A stretch of 64,000 nt of DNA from Angiostrongylus vasorum. Lineage: Eukaryota > Nematoda > Chromadorea > Rhabditida > Metastrongylidae. The notes beneath the pieces are model-generated. The model made no database searches and was not told the origin of the DNA. It saw only the letters and a list, made by a program, of their open reading frames with translations. The stretch's first letter is position 1; every line of letters starts with the position of its first letter. The position numbers were made by a program, and so were the translations under genes. The stretch lies in contig JADANN010000032.1 of the NCBI GenBank assembly GCA_018806985.1, positions 2,625,501-2,689,500 of the forward strand, written 5' to 3'. Below are positions 47,617 to 53,912 of the stretch, piece after piece.

Positions 47617-50600
47617 TCATGAATTGAAAAGAGAAATGATCGGCATGCTTCACTTTCAGCGTAGAAGTTATAGAACTAGTTTTTAGGAAACATTCTATTA
47701 ATGTTGCCGTTGACGAAAGATAAAATATGAACTAGAAAACGAGATCCAGCTGATTCTATTAATATTGATTGCCTCTCTGGACGAGTTGTCCGCTTTTTTT
47801 AGAGCAAACTTTTTGCACGCCAATTGCATTCTTTTCTATTGCTATATATTTTCTTATGTTTACGATGGAACACCTTTTTTGACTTAAATATGAATGGACG
47901 AAATGAGGAGAAGAGGAAGTTTCTGAAGTATTTTCAGCGTTTATTTCCAAGAATTGATGAAGGAGATCGATTCTTAGCGATCGCTAGATTGATCAATGAA
48001 AACCATTTCAAAATTGTGCCAAGAGAATTCAATATAAGAACGACTCTCTCCCATGCTGTTTCAGGAAATTCACTCACCTAACGACGCCGGGAGTTACAGT
48101 GTTGATTTTCTCGTAGCCACTAATGATTGCGGTATAACTCGGGTGCCATCCGTACGTCTAAACGGAATCTTATAGTAATCTCTCTTTCCCGGTTCTGCTT
48201 TTACTTCGATCGCATTCGTCTTTAGATATCACCAGCCGGTCACAATTACTCTTTGATACTGCATATGAAACATCACGATTCGTTGCGAACCGGTGACGAT
48301 CGTGCCTATTTACTACAATGTTTCATCGGAAAACAACTGGATTCTAGCGAACTAACAGTCGACCTTAATATAATGAAGGGGGTTAGTAATTTTTTAGTCT
48401 ATTTGGTTGTTGTGTGTAAAAAGCTTCGATCTGTTTCTTTCATAAGTCACATTGAGCGAAGAAGTGAGAAGCATCAATCTGTCTCTGTAACCGTCTTCGA
48501 CCTCTACAGTATCATTTTCCTGACCATCTGGAAATCAAGCATGCAAAGAATTTTTTTTCCCAAAGAAGTTTTTTATGGCTTCAAACAGTTTTATTTTCTT
48601 CTAATCTTCCGGAAATACCACAAGTCTTCTGGTTTGTTATATATTAGACGGGATTCTGCGATTTTCTGGCGATCACGAATGCATACGGCGAAGGAAATGT
48701 AGCGTACACCATCACTACCGGTTCGTATGAGAGCCATGTGGTCCTGATATGTCTGTATAGAAAGGATAAGAAGACACTATCGATCCTTAATGTGTTGCTT
48801 TATATTTTGTCTGGGAAGCGCTAACATAAAGTTCCTCTCTTCTTTTTTTTCCTGAATTATAGCAAATTTAAAAATAAAGTACAATAAGTTTAAGTAAGTA
48901 AAGTAATAAGTTTCTAAGGCAGAATGAGATGAATTTTTCTATTCACAAATTCGAAACCACCCACCGGTGGACACCTCAGATTTTACGGTCCATCTTTCGT
49001 CCATTTTATGTCATTTCCAAAAAGTTAATTTGTTTTTGAAACGGTTTATTCTTCACATTTTTTAAAGAAAAAATAACGTACATTCGTCTTTATCTTCACT
49101 AATGAGCTGAAACCGATTGCAAGCTAGTGCAATAGCGCTAATATAATAATACTACTGGAACCAGAAAAAAAAAGGAATTTTAGGAAAAAAGAAGTTGGAG
49201 GAGTAGGAATGTCGTTCTTATACTCATATCAGTTTAGAAGCATGATTTCACGTCTGAAATCTGTGCGAACTAACCCAAATATGGAATCATGCGTCGCTAA
49301 ACACAAACAAATCAGCCTACGCAGCGGATGGGTTGCACTGTTCATGAAAAAAAGGGTGAACGCTTTCATTTGAAATACTTAAAATCGAAACTTTAGTGCA
49401 TGTTGTCATTACTGCGCCAAATAAAACCAAAGAATTTGAAACTTGGATTCCACAAGATTTCCCTTCATACGTGTAGCGAAATGATCCGAGGTGCTCTACA
49501 GTAAACACGTGCTTTTTGGTTTAACCACAATGCTTCGGTTTGCCAAGCCTTCCATCTCTTTGAAATCGAAACTTTAACACCACAAGACTTGTTCGCGAGT
49601 ATAGGAACACTGATTTGGTAGACCACCGGAATTCATTGCCTAGGCCAGATATACATTCAATCATCTCCAACCGTGCTCAATGAAGTCGGATGGACTCGGG
49701 AACTGATCAAACGCTGGAGGACTTTTTAGTTATCTTTTCACCCTTAAAAGCTATTTTTCAGGGAACTGATGATCGCCGAGACGATCTCGTTGTCGTCGGT
49801 GCCGCCGACGTGTGCCTATTCGATTCGGCGAGATTCTCCTGATGGTGCTATAATCCACGACGCATTCGTCGGACAGACTGTCTATCATCGATGGGAATGT
49901 GATGGAGGCGAAGGTATGGTCGGTGTTTGCCAGAATCTCGTACACGTTGATCTGTTCACTCCTATCATAGGTTAATACGCACTTATCCGTGATAGTTCCT
50001 CTGTCAAGCGAACTATGTTCTCCATCAGTTTGGGGGTTATCAAATGTGTTTCTATATGGAAGAAGGAAAAACTATTTCAGAAGCCATTCAAAAACAACAT
50101 GATGAAAATCGTTCGCATAACTTCTCTTCAGATAATTTAATAACTTTTGAAGATGTAGGAATCGTTGACGAACGAAGCACCATCAGATAGTTTTTCAATA
50201 ATAAACTTTGTAATAGTACCCAGGATCGACTTTCTATTAACCTCGGCATTGAATTATGAATTCGTCGTTTTCTCTCTCAGCAATCGCAAGGTTGTTAAGC
50301 AGCATACGTTTACTTCCATACAATACACACATATAACACAATCGTAGCTGACGTTTCGGCAGAATCGCCTTCTTCAGAGCCTGGAAGGGCACACTAGTAC
50401 GAAACTCACCAGGTCAAACCCTTCAGCAGCACAAACAGAATGATGAAAATATGAACGGTAATCACAAGATCAACGGCTTCTCGAAAAACCCACTGCTTTT
50501 TTTCACTGTCTTCCACCGAGGAAGAACAGCTGCTCAGGAGTCGCACATGGTTGATGACTGCACCACCTCTCGCCCCACACCTTCGTATCGATCGTTGATG

Positions 50601-53600
50601 TGAAGTAAACGTATGCTGTTTAACAACTTCGCGATTGCTGAGAGAGAAAACGACGAATTGATAAACTTTGTTTCGATACCGTAGTTCTAACTTTGTTTTT
50701 TGACTAATAATTTCACTAAGACGGGAAAATTCACTCGATAATTTTTTTATTGGCCTGATTTTTCATACTTCCATTCGCCCTTAGTAGATTTACAACCAAT
50801 ATGGTGAAGCTTCCAAAGGTTTGCCACCTCATAGTGGCGTGGAGGTGTTCCTGGGTGTCAGGCTCTGGTATACAGCGGCGGATTCATCCCTCGGCAGGGT
50901 TTTCCCAAGCTGAGAAGGAGTTCGGCGTTCCCACCAGGAAACCCAGCTAAGAGTAAAACAGCACCAGGATCGACCATTGACCTCGTATCAAACTAGTCGC
51001 GTCGTGGCAAATCTCCCTCTTACCCACAAAAGCGGGACTGCCTGTGGTGGTGACGAACTGGGGCAGACTTTGGCCGACTGAACTTGGCGCTCCAGGAAAA
51101 CGCCATGGCTAAACAAGCAAAACTCCGAAAAAATGGAGATTATGTTGGGACTCTCACAACCTGTGAATACGGGCCGTCTAAGTATCCAGGTAACAAGTAT
51201 AGTGAACTGTTGATGAAATCCGTAGAGAAGAAACGGCCTAATGTGTTTCATTTTGTTGAGAAATGAGATTCGATGAAAAATAAAACTGAACCGTATTCAG
51301 AAGCAAACAAGGTCTATGGAATCCAAATTCATAATTGCTATGCGAGTGACGATGTTGATGAGAAGTTCCCGATCGTGGACAGTAAAGGGTTCGGTTCCTT
51401 CTCTAAATTTTATGCTAAACCTTGTTACACTAACCTCAACCATGTTATCTCGTGTGAGTTGCCTTTTTGTTCTTCACGAAAAATATTCTCTACGAGCTCA
51501 AGCTCTCTCTCTTTTGTGGAATGACATATTATTACTGTCATAGTATTACATATACATATATGAGTAAGGAAGAAGAAGAATATAGAATAGAAAAAAAATA
51601 TTTTTTTTTCTTTAGTGACGAATTCTATGAGTTATCACAATGAGGATTCACGGGGTACTATGTGTCATTCTTGGTTGTACATCAATTTTAAAGCTTTCAC
51701 TAAGTAGTAAGAAGCGTTTGTTAATGTTATCCTAATCATGTCTTATGATATCCGTTCAAAAATTTGACTCATTGCATTATTACATATACTAGTGTGCACT
51801 CGACGGTGGGTAACGGAAAATGGTGCCGTTAATCACGAGAACTATGGTGGTTCGACCCAGCTCCGGCCCAACAAGCTTCTCATACCTTTGGAGTCCGAAA
51901 ATTGACACCAGACACATGTAGGATCATCCCGCCTCCTGGAACTCATGTGGGAACACCTTGGCTCAAATATCTCCAAGGTTAGAAAGAGAATCGACTCGAC
52001 CAACATTCTACGACATTCATAAAGAAGAAGGAATCCTCAAACAGCATCTGAACGCACACGAAGAGTTCAAAGACATTGGATGGAGGATAGAAGAAAATGA
52101 ATCGAAAGCACGAAATACTGGGATACGCACGGTTTAATACATATAGTGTCATATAGTAAATAAATAAATTAAATAATTAGGAGATCTCGAGCGAATCAAA
52201 TGTTGACTAACTAGGATTGAAATAGTGGTTAGATTATTGGATGATGTTCTTTCGCAGAGTAGATATTCAACAAATTTCCAGATGCTCATCAGACTTGTCC
52301 CTGTTGTCGGATCCAAAATACGATGATGATCGTCTTGCCGCCTATGCAGAGAGCAAGGCGTTCGCGTTTGAAGGAGCCGATTTGTTGAAATTTGTCTGTA
52401 AACTCAGTCTGTGCACCAGAGATGAAGATGGTTGCGAAGGAGTTACAGTAGGTGCTTAAGAGTAATACTGCATGCATTTGACACCCAATGACTTGCGGTA
52501 GGCGATATATTTAGTGAGCGTTTGCATCCTCCCACATGAGTCTTGTAACAATTTGAAAATCCTAGAAGGATACAGGAGAAGATTAGTCCGTTGGGCCAGC
52601 TCAAACTAACGAACGCGTGTCTACTTCAAGACCGCTTTCAGAACATTGCTCCATGAGCCCAAAATGGACAGTAGATATCGAAACATTAAAATCATAGTCA
52701 ATTTAAAGTTAGGTGGATTTAGACTTTAAGAATACAAACAGTAGAGGTTGCAGAAACCGCGGAACAGTTTAAGCCAACAGGGCAAATCTTTCCTTCTACC
52801 GTATTCGCTTTCTTTGCGACTTTATTGATTTACAATTTACTCCATTCATTTGGTTCTGTATAATCGTCATCATCAATCAGCTTCACATAGTTCTTGGCTC
52901 ACGCGTAGAAAAAACGTTTAATAATTGAAAAGTAGCTGTTGTCGTAAATCGCCAAAGCTGTTTTTCGCATTATTTTTCAGCTGTGGTTATTTCAGCCTCC
53001 AACGTGCGATGACTCCAACACATCTGATTTACTGGTCTCTCGACGATTTCGACATTACAGTACGGCTATGGAGGGGGCGCTAAGCTCGGCGTTATCCACC
53101 AAAGTCGGCGTGGCGATGAACAGACCGTCGACACTTCAGGAACGTGTACACGATTTACTTTCGACGAGAACCGCCTCGTCAGTGATAGCAATTGTTCTTC
53201 TCATCGCTATTATTGCAACCGGTAAGTAATCGGATTGTTCAGCTTCATTGTGCCAAAAATCCATGAAACATTGCATTCCTTCCCCGTTCTTCCGAAATGA
53301 CATAGTACAAGTGGTATTGCGAGAGATGCTCTCCAACTAAACTGCTCTGGAATTTGCTGCATTCTGTTTGCAGATCGTTCGAAAAAAAAACCAACAAACA
53401 TTTTTTGCACAGAGTTCGATTACATTTCTATAATCATGTTTCTACACAGACGATTCAGAAGAAATGAAAAATTTGTTCGACCACGTAAAAAGTCATTTTC
53501 TAGATGAACTGGATCTTCTCGCTTAGTGATAACTTGTTTGGGCTCGAAGTCATTCTCATATCTCGTACCTCAGAATTTCACATGTTTCTTGAATCTGTTT

Positions 53601-53912
53601 AGAAGCTTTCTTTCTAAAGCTAGGTTTTTAGTGGCGTTATTACGTTACCTTCGTGAATCTGAGAACGACACGACAACCACCTATTCTGATTCGCAGCGTC
53701 GTGTTTCGTCATCTCCGTCGTCGATTCCACCGCTAACAGACGTTGTGGATGCACAACCGGCCACTTCAGTGGTGTCGTTCGCATCGCCATTGTACGAACC
53801 ACCTCCAGCTCAATCTCAAACCTCATCTAGCACGACCGGGTCGTCTCCGGAACAGACTAGTCGGCGATTAGCTGAATTCATGATCGATTTCGATCGATCC
53901 AGATATGTTTAA
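19948..53912 (+). CDS. vWA-ZP transmembrane protein (cuticlin-like, CUT-6-type order)
   Basis: Large gene of more than twenty exons; the parts are described in the entries below. Order: signal peptide, linker, Thr/Ser-rich region, vWA, acidic linker, ZP-N, ZP-C, furin-like site, membrane helix, cytoplasmic tail. ZP proteins polymerise into extracellular matrix; in nematodes cuticlins line the cuticle or epithelial lumens, and C. elegans CUT-6 joins vWA and ZP in this order (known). That this one builds cuticle is inference. From 40964 to 53912 nearly all exon phases agree. Breaks: one extra A at 43666-43670, a phase problem after the GGGGG at 48377-48381, and several frame changes in the Thr-rich exons. 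The introns hold SINEs, foldback elements and a Penelope remnant. Confidence 0.85.
20440..20715 (+). repeat. SINE family B copy with small inverted repeat
   Basis: Diverged. AAGTCTGGTGCCAATTTGCG near 20502 faces its inverse TTGGCGCCAGACTT near 20543, a 14-bp hairpin not present in other copies. Ends GGGGCTCTATCCTTTG. Confidence 0.65.
20850..20893. repeat. TA-rich microsatellite
   Basis: ATATATACATATG... tract, interrupted by the SINE that follows. Confidence 0.8.
20893..21178 (-). repeat. SINE family B inserted in a TA microsatellite
   Basis: Complete copy (AAAGGATAAGGTCTCGG ... CACACTCGCCCTG) with TA repeat continuing on both sides (20850-20893 and 21179-21240). Confidence 0.85.
21179..21240. 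repeat. TA-rich microsatellite, right half
   Basis: TATATATCTATATACATATA tract. Confidence 0.8.
21465..21735 (-). repeat. SINE family B copy, diverged
   Basis: GGAAGGATAAGGGATGGGTG tail side; GAGTGCGCCATGCATTCGAT; head near CTCTGCTACACGCGTCC. Confidence 0.7.
21971..26941 (+). CDS. vWA-ZP gene: N-terminal linker exons (several tentative)
   Basis: Phase-0 exons bounded by AG and GT: 21971-22033 ([18 protein letters not shown]), a segment starting 22640 ([18 protein letters not shown]; its donor is unclear), 22857-22892 ([12 protein letters not shown]), 23895-23993 ([17 protein letters not shown]), 25420-25533 (ends [16 protein letters not shown]), 25639-25671 ([11 protein letters not shown]) and 26867-26941 ([18 protein letters not shown]). 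Rich in Pro, Gln, Ser, Arg and Tyr with no known domain. The shared phase 0 supports them as one linker; the middle ones are the least certain. Confidence 0.5.
22145..22400. repeat. Family D variant
   Basis: CGCAATGATGCTGAGATATT at 22170 and GGGAGTGATCTGGTAAGCAC with AGTTAAGCTGAAGCTG near 22377. The tRNA-like part is heavily changed. Confidence 0.6.
23225..23385 (-). repeat. SINE family B, internally deleted
   Basis: Tail GAAGGATAATGGATAACACG and head GAACACTATGCTGTAAGCAC are kept; the middle body (GGTACC block) is missing. Confidence 0.6.
24055..24250. repeat. Family D palindrome, truncated
   Basis: AATGCTGAGATATTTGCAAA at left and TTTGCAAATATCTCAGCATT at 24236-24256. The right unit is mostly deleted. 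Confidence 0.7.
24300..24640. repeat. Family D unit with core
   Basis: Core (GCCTCAGCTTAACTGGGTTC, GATCAATCCCGCTGGCGGGT) then a plus-strand unit with CGCATGGTGTGGTGGTGAAC and GCAAATATCTCAGCATTATG, ending GTACCCTGCCGTTT. It adjoins the previous copy. Confidence 0.75.
25940..26345 (+). repeat. SINE family C copy
   Basis: Head GGATTGTGTAGTGGTAGTGA with B-box AGTTCGATCCGAC at 26032; body CCACGTGGGAACGCTGTAGA; ends CACAGTAGAATTGAAAGACG. Confidence 0.85.
27448..27806 (+). CDS. vWA-ZP gene: two linker exons
   Basis: Exon 27448-27572 ([20 protein letters not shown] ...) ends CATGG|GTACGG in phase 2. Exon 27719-27806 starts T|GGTCTC and restores the frame, giving [19 protein letters not shown] across the junction and ending EEDKAK|GTGAGA. 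An alternative start for the first exon is the CACAG before 27412. Confidence 0.6.
27950..28205 (+). repeat. SINE family B copy
   Basis: Head GCGAGCATAGCGCAGTGGTT at 27954; body with ATTATATAGGCCAAATATGC. Confidence 0.75.
28205..29052 (-). pseudogene. Unrecognised decayed protein gene in an intron of the vWA-ZP gene
   Basis: On the minus strand one frame runs from about 29052 ([18 protein letters not shown]) through [39 protein letters not shown] and [20 protein letters not shown], broken by three stops. Near 28600 the frame shifts and continues [59 protein letters not shown] and [15 protein letters not shown], ending near 28207. The sequence is protein-like and varied, not a repeat by-product. 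I do not know the family. It may be a retrocopy or part of a mobile element, since a decayed CTGANGA...GAAAC-type motif lies just upstream at 29135-29215. Confidence 0.5.
29135..29215 (-). repeat. Element end with hammerhead-like motif remnant
   Basis: The minus strand reads GCTCTTAAGAAGACGAAACT, then GGTTAGCCATTGTGTATTAA and TAAATG. This matches the 3' end of the Penelope remnant (CAGCTATTGTGTTTTAATAAATG-type) and family G. Confidence 0.45.
29280..29735. repeat. Family D palindrome, complete
   Basis: Inverted units 29283-29440 and 29545-29690 around a core with GATCAATCCCGCTGGCGGGT. The left unit has an internal duplication (TAACGCGTTCACGGAGAGTAACGCG region, 29364-29390). Confidence 0.8.
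29740..30379. other. Intronic spacer
   Basis: No coding or repeat signal that I can support. Confidence 0.35.
30380..31475 (+). mobile_element. Penelope-like retroelement, C-terminal RT and GIY-YIG part, decayed
   Basis: Fragments in changing frames: [62 protein letters not shown], then from 30867 [18 protein letters not shown] and [20 protein letters not shown] followed by [11 protein letters not shown] and PIGVK. The Cys pattern, the VVETGR block (GETGR in the family) and IKEHL are those of the GIY-YIG endonuclease of Penelope-like elements. Several stops and shifts make it inactive. Near its 3' end (31441-31475) is GGCTCTGAAGAAAGCGG ... AAACGCCAGC followed by TTTTAATAAATG. Confidence 0.8.
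31818..31954 (+). CDS. vWA-ZP gene: linker exon
   Basis: ATTCCAG|CACATGG to GAACAG|GTACGT. Encodes [19 protein letters not shown] and [15 protein letters not shown]; phase 0 in, phase 2 out. Probably helical and charged. It lies about 4 kb after the previous exon, across the Penelope remnant and pseudogene. Confidence 0.65.
32432..33376. repeat. Foldback element family E, complete, interrupted by SINE A
   Basis: Left arm 32432-32724, right arm 33011-33376 (inverse), about 280 bp each. Shared arm blocks: CGGCTAACGTTTTGACGTCT against AGACGTCGAAACGTTAGCCG; GTGGCGTCTTCGTAATCGCA-type; CCGTTGATAATAGTTTGTT. No transposase is encoded. Arms end inside AATTGTTGAG/CTCAATAATT. Confidence 0.88.
32725..33000 (+). 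repeat. SINE family A, 5'-truncated, nested in family E
   Basis: Flanked by 10-bp direct repeats AATTCACCCG at 32715-32724 and 33001-33010. Lacks its first ~110 bp; tail CAAGTATCAAGTATCAAGTA at the right edge. Confidence 0.9.
34344..35380 (+). CDS. vWA-ZP gene: helical linker exons
   Basis: Exon from 34344 (TTTCAG|ATTACAAG) completes the AG from 31954 and encodes [20 protein letters not shown] and [20 protein letters not shown], likely coiled-coil. Of two possible donors, the one after 34489 (ATAG|GTAGGA) joins in frame to an exon starting 35333 (TTTTTTCAG|AAACC), giving [18 protein letters not shown]. How that exon is left is not clear. Confidence 0.55.
34885..35125. repeat. Family D variant (single unit plus core)
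   Basis: GGTGCTGAGATATTCGCAAA at 34892; tRNA-like CACTGCGCC/GATCGAATC boxes on the minus strand; core GGGATTGATCTGGAGAGCCC and AGTTAAGCTGAGGCTATAG. Confidence 0.75.
35446..36317 (+). CDS. vWA-ZP gene: Thr/Ser-rich mucin-like exons with frame changes
   Basis: Exon 35446-35649 encodes [20 protein letters not shown] and [17 protein letters not shown]. It can join in phase 0 to 35719 only through a GC donor (GAGAAG|GCACGA). Exon 35719-36317 is Thr-rich in one frame ([20 protein letters not shown]), switches near 35895-35905 to the next ([17 protein letters not shown]), and again near 36220 ([14 protein letters not shown]). Each switch is cured by removing one base. Such Thr/Ser/Pro tracts are normally heavily O-glycosylated. 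The alternate reading frames are also low-complexity, which is why long false frames exist on the other strand. Confidence 0.65.
36414..38728 (+). CDS. vWA-ZP gene: Thr/Ser-rich region continued
   Basis: Exons 36414-36456 ([14 protein letters not shown]), 36866-37030 ([20 protein letters not shown] ... [10 protein letters not shown]) and 38652-38728 ([20 protein letters not shown]). Phases are 0/1, 1/1 and 1/0, and all fit. The 38652 acceptor (GCTTTAAG) is weak. Confidence 0.6.
37031..38089. other. Intronic spacer
   Basis: A duplicated block (TTCTTAGTTAAAGACC / TTCTTTGCTAAAGACC at 37200 and 37252) is the only structure seen. Confidence 0.4.
38090..38430 (+). pseudogene. LINE RT C-terminal remnant
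   Basis: [20 protein letters not shown] followed by RRLAATWMN resembles the RWAGHVMR...W block of LINE C-termini. Lies in the intron between the 37030 and 38652 exons. No catalytic part. Confidence 0.45.
38873..39550 (+). CDS. vWA-ZP gene: Ser/Thr-rich exons with acidic insert
   Basis: From CTTGCAG|ATAGAAC at 38873: [19 protein letters not shown] ... [14 protein letters not shown], then two in-frame stops TGATGA at 39137-39142. Dropping one C of CCC at 39134-39136 opens an acidic tract ([20 protein letters not shown]) that runs into GTACGC at 39204. The frame then resumes as [20 protein letters not shown] and [17 protein letters not shown] to a good donor ATA|GTGAGC after 39550. A short intron 39204-39274 or a second indel is needed. 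Confidence 0.55.
40490..40805 (-). repeat. SINE family C copy, diverged
   Basis: GTCATTAAATGCTGATCGAG, TCCTCGGATAGCCATGCCAG and GGAGCGGAGTCGAACAAGTG (B-box on the minus strand). Confidence 0.55.
40964..45306 (+). CDS. vWA-ZP gene: vWA domain exons
   Basis: Six exons: 40964-41122, 43101-43208, 43646-43712, 44524-44604, 45027-45105, 45217-45306. The MIDAS motif DSSNS sits in [18 protein letters not shown]; then [23 protein letters not shown]..., [14 protein letters not shown] (second metal loop TDG) and [20 protein letters not shown]. All phases match except exon 43646-43712, which is 67 nt: five As at 43666-43670 where four would keep [18 protein letters not shown] open. The first exon could also start at 40959. 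SINE A (41155) and SINE B (44225) sit in its introns. Confidence 0.88.
41155..41565 (-). repeat. SINE family A copy in a vWA intron
   Basis: Tail side ACACAGTTGACACTTGAACG; body GGTGGATCCTGGGATTGGTT; 5' end CCGTTGGGAGG near 41550. Confidence 0.85.
42100..42620. other. GC-richer intronic stretch, unassigned
   Basis: Less AT-rich than the neighbouring introns, with small open frames on the plus strand (42171-42359, 42307-42540) but no splice-compatible link to the vWA exons and no recognised family. Confidence 0.35.
42970..43045. repeat. Family E fragment
   Basis: TTCGGTTAATGTTTTGACGT then CTTCGTCTTCCTCAGTGCAC, the apex-proximal part of an arm, 60 bases before a vWA exon. Confidence 0.6.
44225..44515 (+). 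repeat. SINE family B copy, full
   Basis: Head CGCGGGTGGCGCAGTGGTCG with B-box GGAATCGATCCC; tail TTTATCCTTTATCCTTTATA ending 10 bases before the acceptor of the 44524 exon. Confidence 0.9.
45580..45815 (+). repeat. SINE family B, strongly diverged
   Basis: GCAGGTGGCGCAATTCACTG head-like, TTGGTTCGAGATTT B-box-like, GATATGCATGCAGTCACG body. Confidence 0.45.
46007..46186 (+). CDS. vWA-ZP gene: acidic linker exon
   Basis: CCTTTAG|AAACC to CCATTA|GTGGGT. Encodes [19 protein letters not shown] then a Glu/Lys-rich stretch ([17 protein letters not shown]). It joins vWA to ZP-N; phases 1/1 agree with neighbours. Likely an extended charged spacer. Confidence 0.8.
46266..46325. repeat. (TA)n microsatellite
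   Basis: Nearly pure TA, two TG/GT interruptions. Confidence 0.95.
46330..46620. repeat. Family D palindrome between TA repeats
   Basis: ATTATGCTGAGATATTTGCA at left and GCAAATATCTCAGCACCATT at right; core deleted. A second TA tract (46622-46642) follows. Confidence 0.75.
46718..53221 (+). CDS. vWA-ZP gene: ZP domain and start of membrane helix
   Basis: Exons 46718-46806, 47160-47237, 48065-48151, 48226-48381, 49762-49913, 51301-51388, 52282-52447, 52996-53221. ZP-N cysteines lie in [25 protein letters not shown] and [13 protein letters not shown] cysteines lie in [54 protein letters not shown] and PPTCDD. A furin-like RRFR is at 53041-53052. The helix begins [15 protein letters not shown] at about 53173. 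Only the 48381/49762 junction is out of phase: one G fewer in 48377-48381 would fix it, as would a weak acceptor inside the later exon (GCCGAG|ACG). Confidence 0.92.
47341..47524. repeat. Foldback family F copy
   Basis: CTAGCTTACGCGAGGTTTGT at left, GAACCTCGCATCAGCTAAAA at right; shorter GTT/AAC arms than at 8811. Confidence 0.7.
47539..47614. repeat. (TA)n microsatellite
   Basis: About 75 bases of TA with one ATAC break, directly beside the family F element. Confidence 0.95.
49515..49740 (+). repeat. SINE family B, diverged
   Basis: GCCAAGCCTTCCATCTCTTT, GCCTAGGCCAGATATACATT, AACTGATCAAACGCTGG; no clear head. Confidence 0.6.
50255..50665. repeat. Foldback element family G
   Basis: Inverted arms of about 62 bp (50255-50318 and 50600-50665), for example TTCGTCGTTTTCTCTCTCAG against CTGAGAGAGAAAACGACGAA. 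The centre carries the minus-strand motif CTGAAGA ... GAAACG (50353-50377). No coding frame. Confidence 0.8.
50810..51195 (+). repeat. SINE family A copy
   Basis: CACCTCATAGTGGCGTGGAG start, GAGAAGGAGTTCGGCGTTCC, tail GTCTAAGTATCCAGGTAACA (eroded). Confidence 0.8.
51795..52140 (+). repeat. SINE family C copy
   Basis: B-box GTGGTTCGACCC at 51850; CTCATGTGGGAACACCTTGG; AGAATCGACTCGACCAACAT. Confidence 0.75.
53450..53526 (+). CDS. Possible alternative last exon of the vWA-ZP gene
   Basis: TTTCTACACAG|ACGATT is a good acceptor in the right phase for the donor after 53221. It encodes [20 protein letters not shown] and ends LDLLA with a TAG at 53524-53526. It would replace the long tail by a short acidic one and remove VALL from the helix, so it may give a weakly anchored form. 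Confidence 0.4.
53632..53912 (+). CDS. vWA-ZP gene: last exon, helix end and cytoplasmic tail
   Basis: GTTTTTAG|TGGCG completes the helix as [17 protein letters not shown], followed by a Ser/Thr/Pro-rich tail ([36 protein letters not shown]) ending FDRSRYV and a stop at 53910-53912. The tail's Arg-rich start fits the positive-inside rule for a type I membrane protein. Confidence 0.88.

Noticed and set aside
49914..49978. Read-through of the ZP exon ([10 protein letters not shown])
   Set aside because: It looks ZP-like, but the GAAG|GTATGG donor joins in frame to the exon at 51301, which supplies the expected Cys-containing block.
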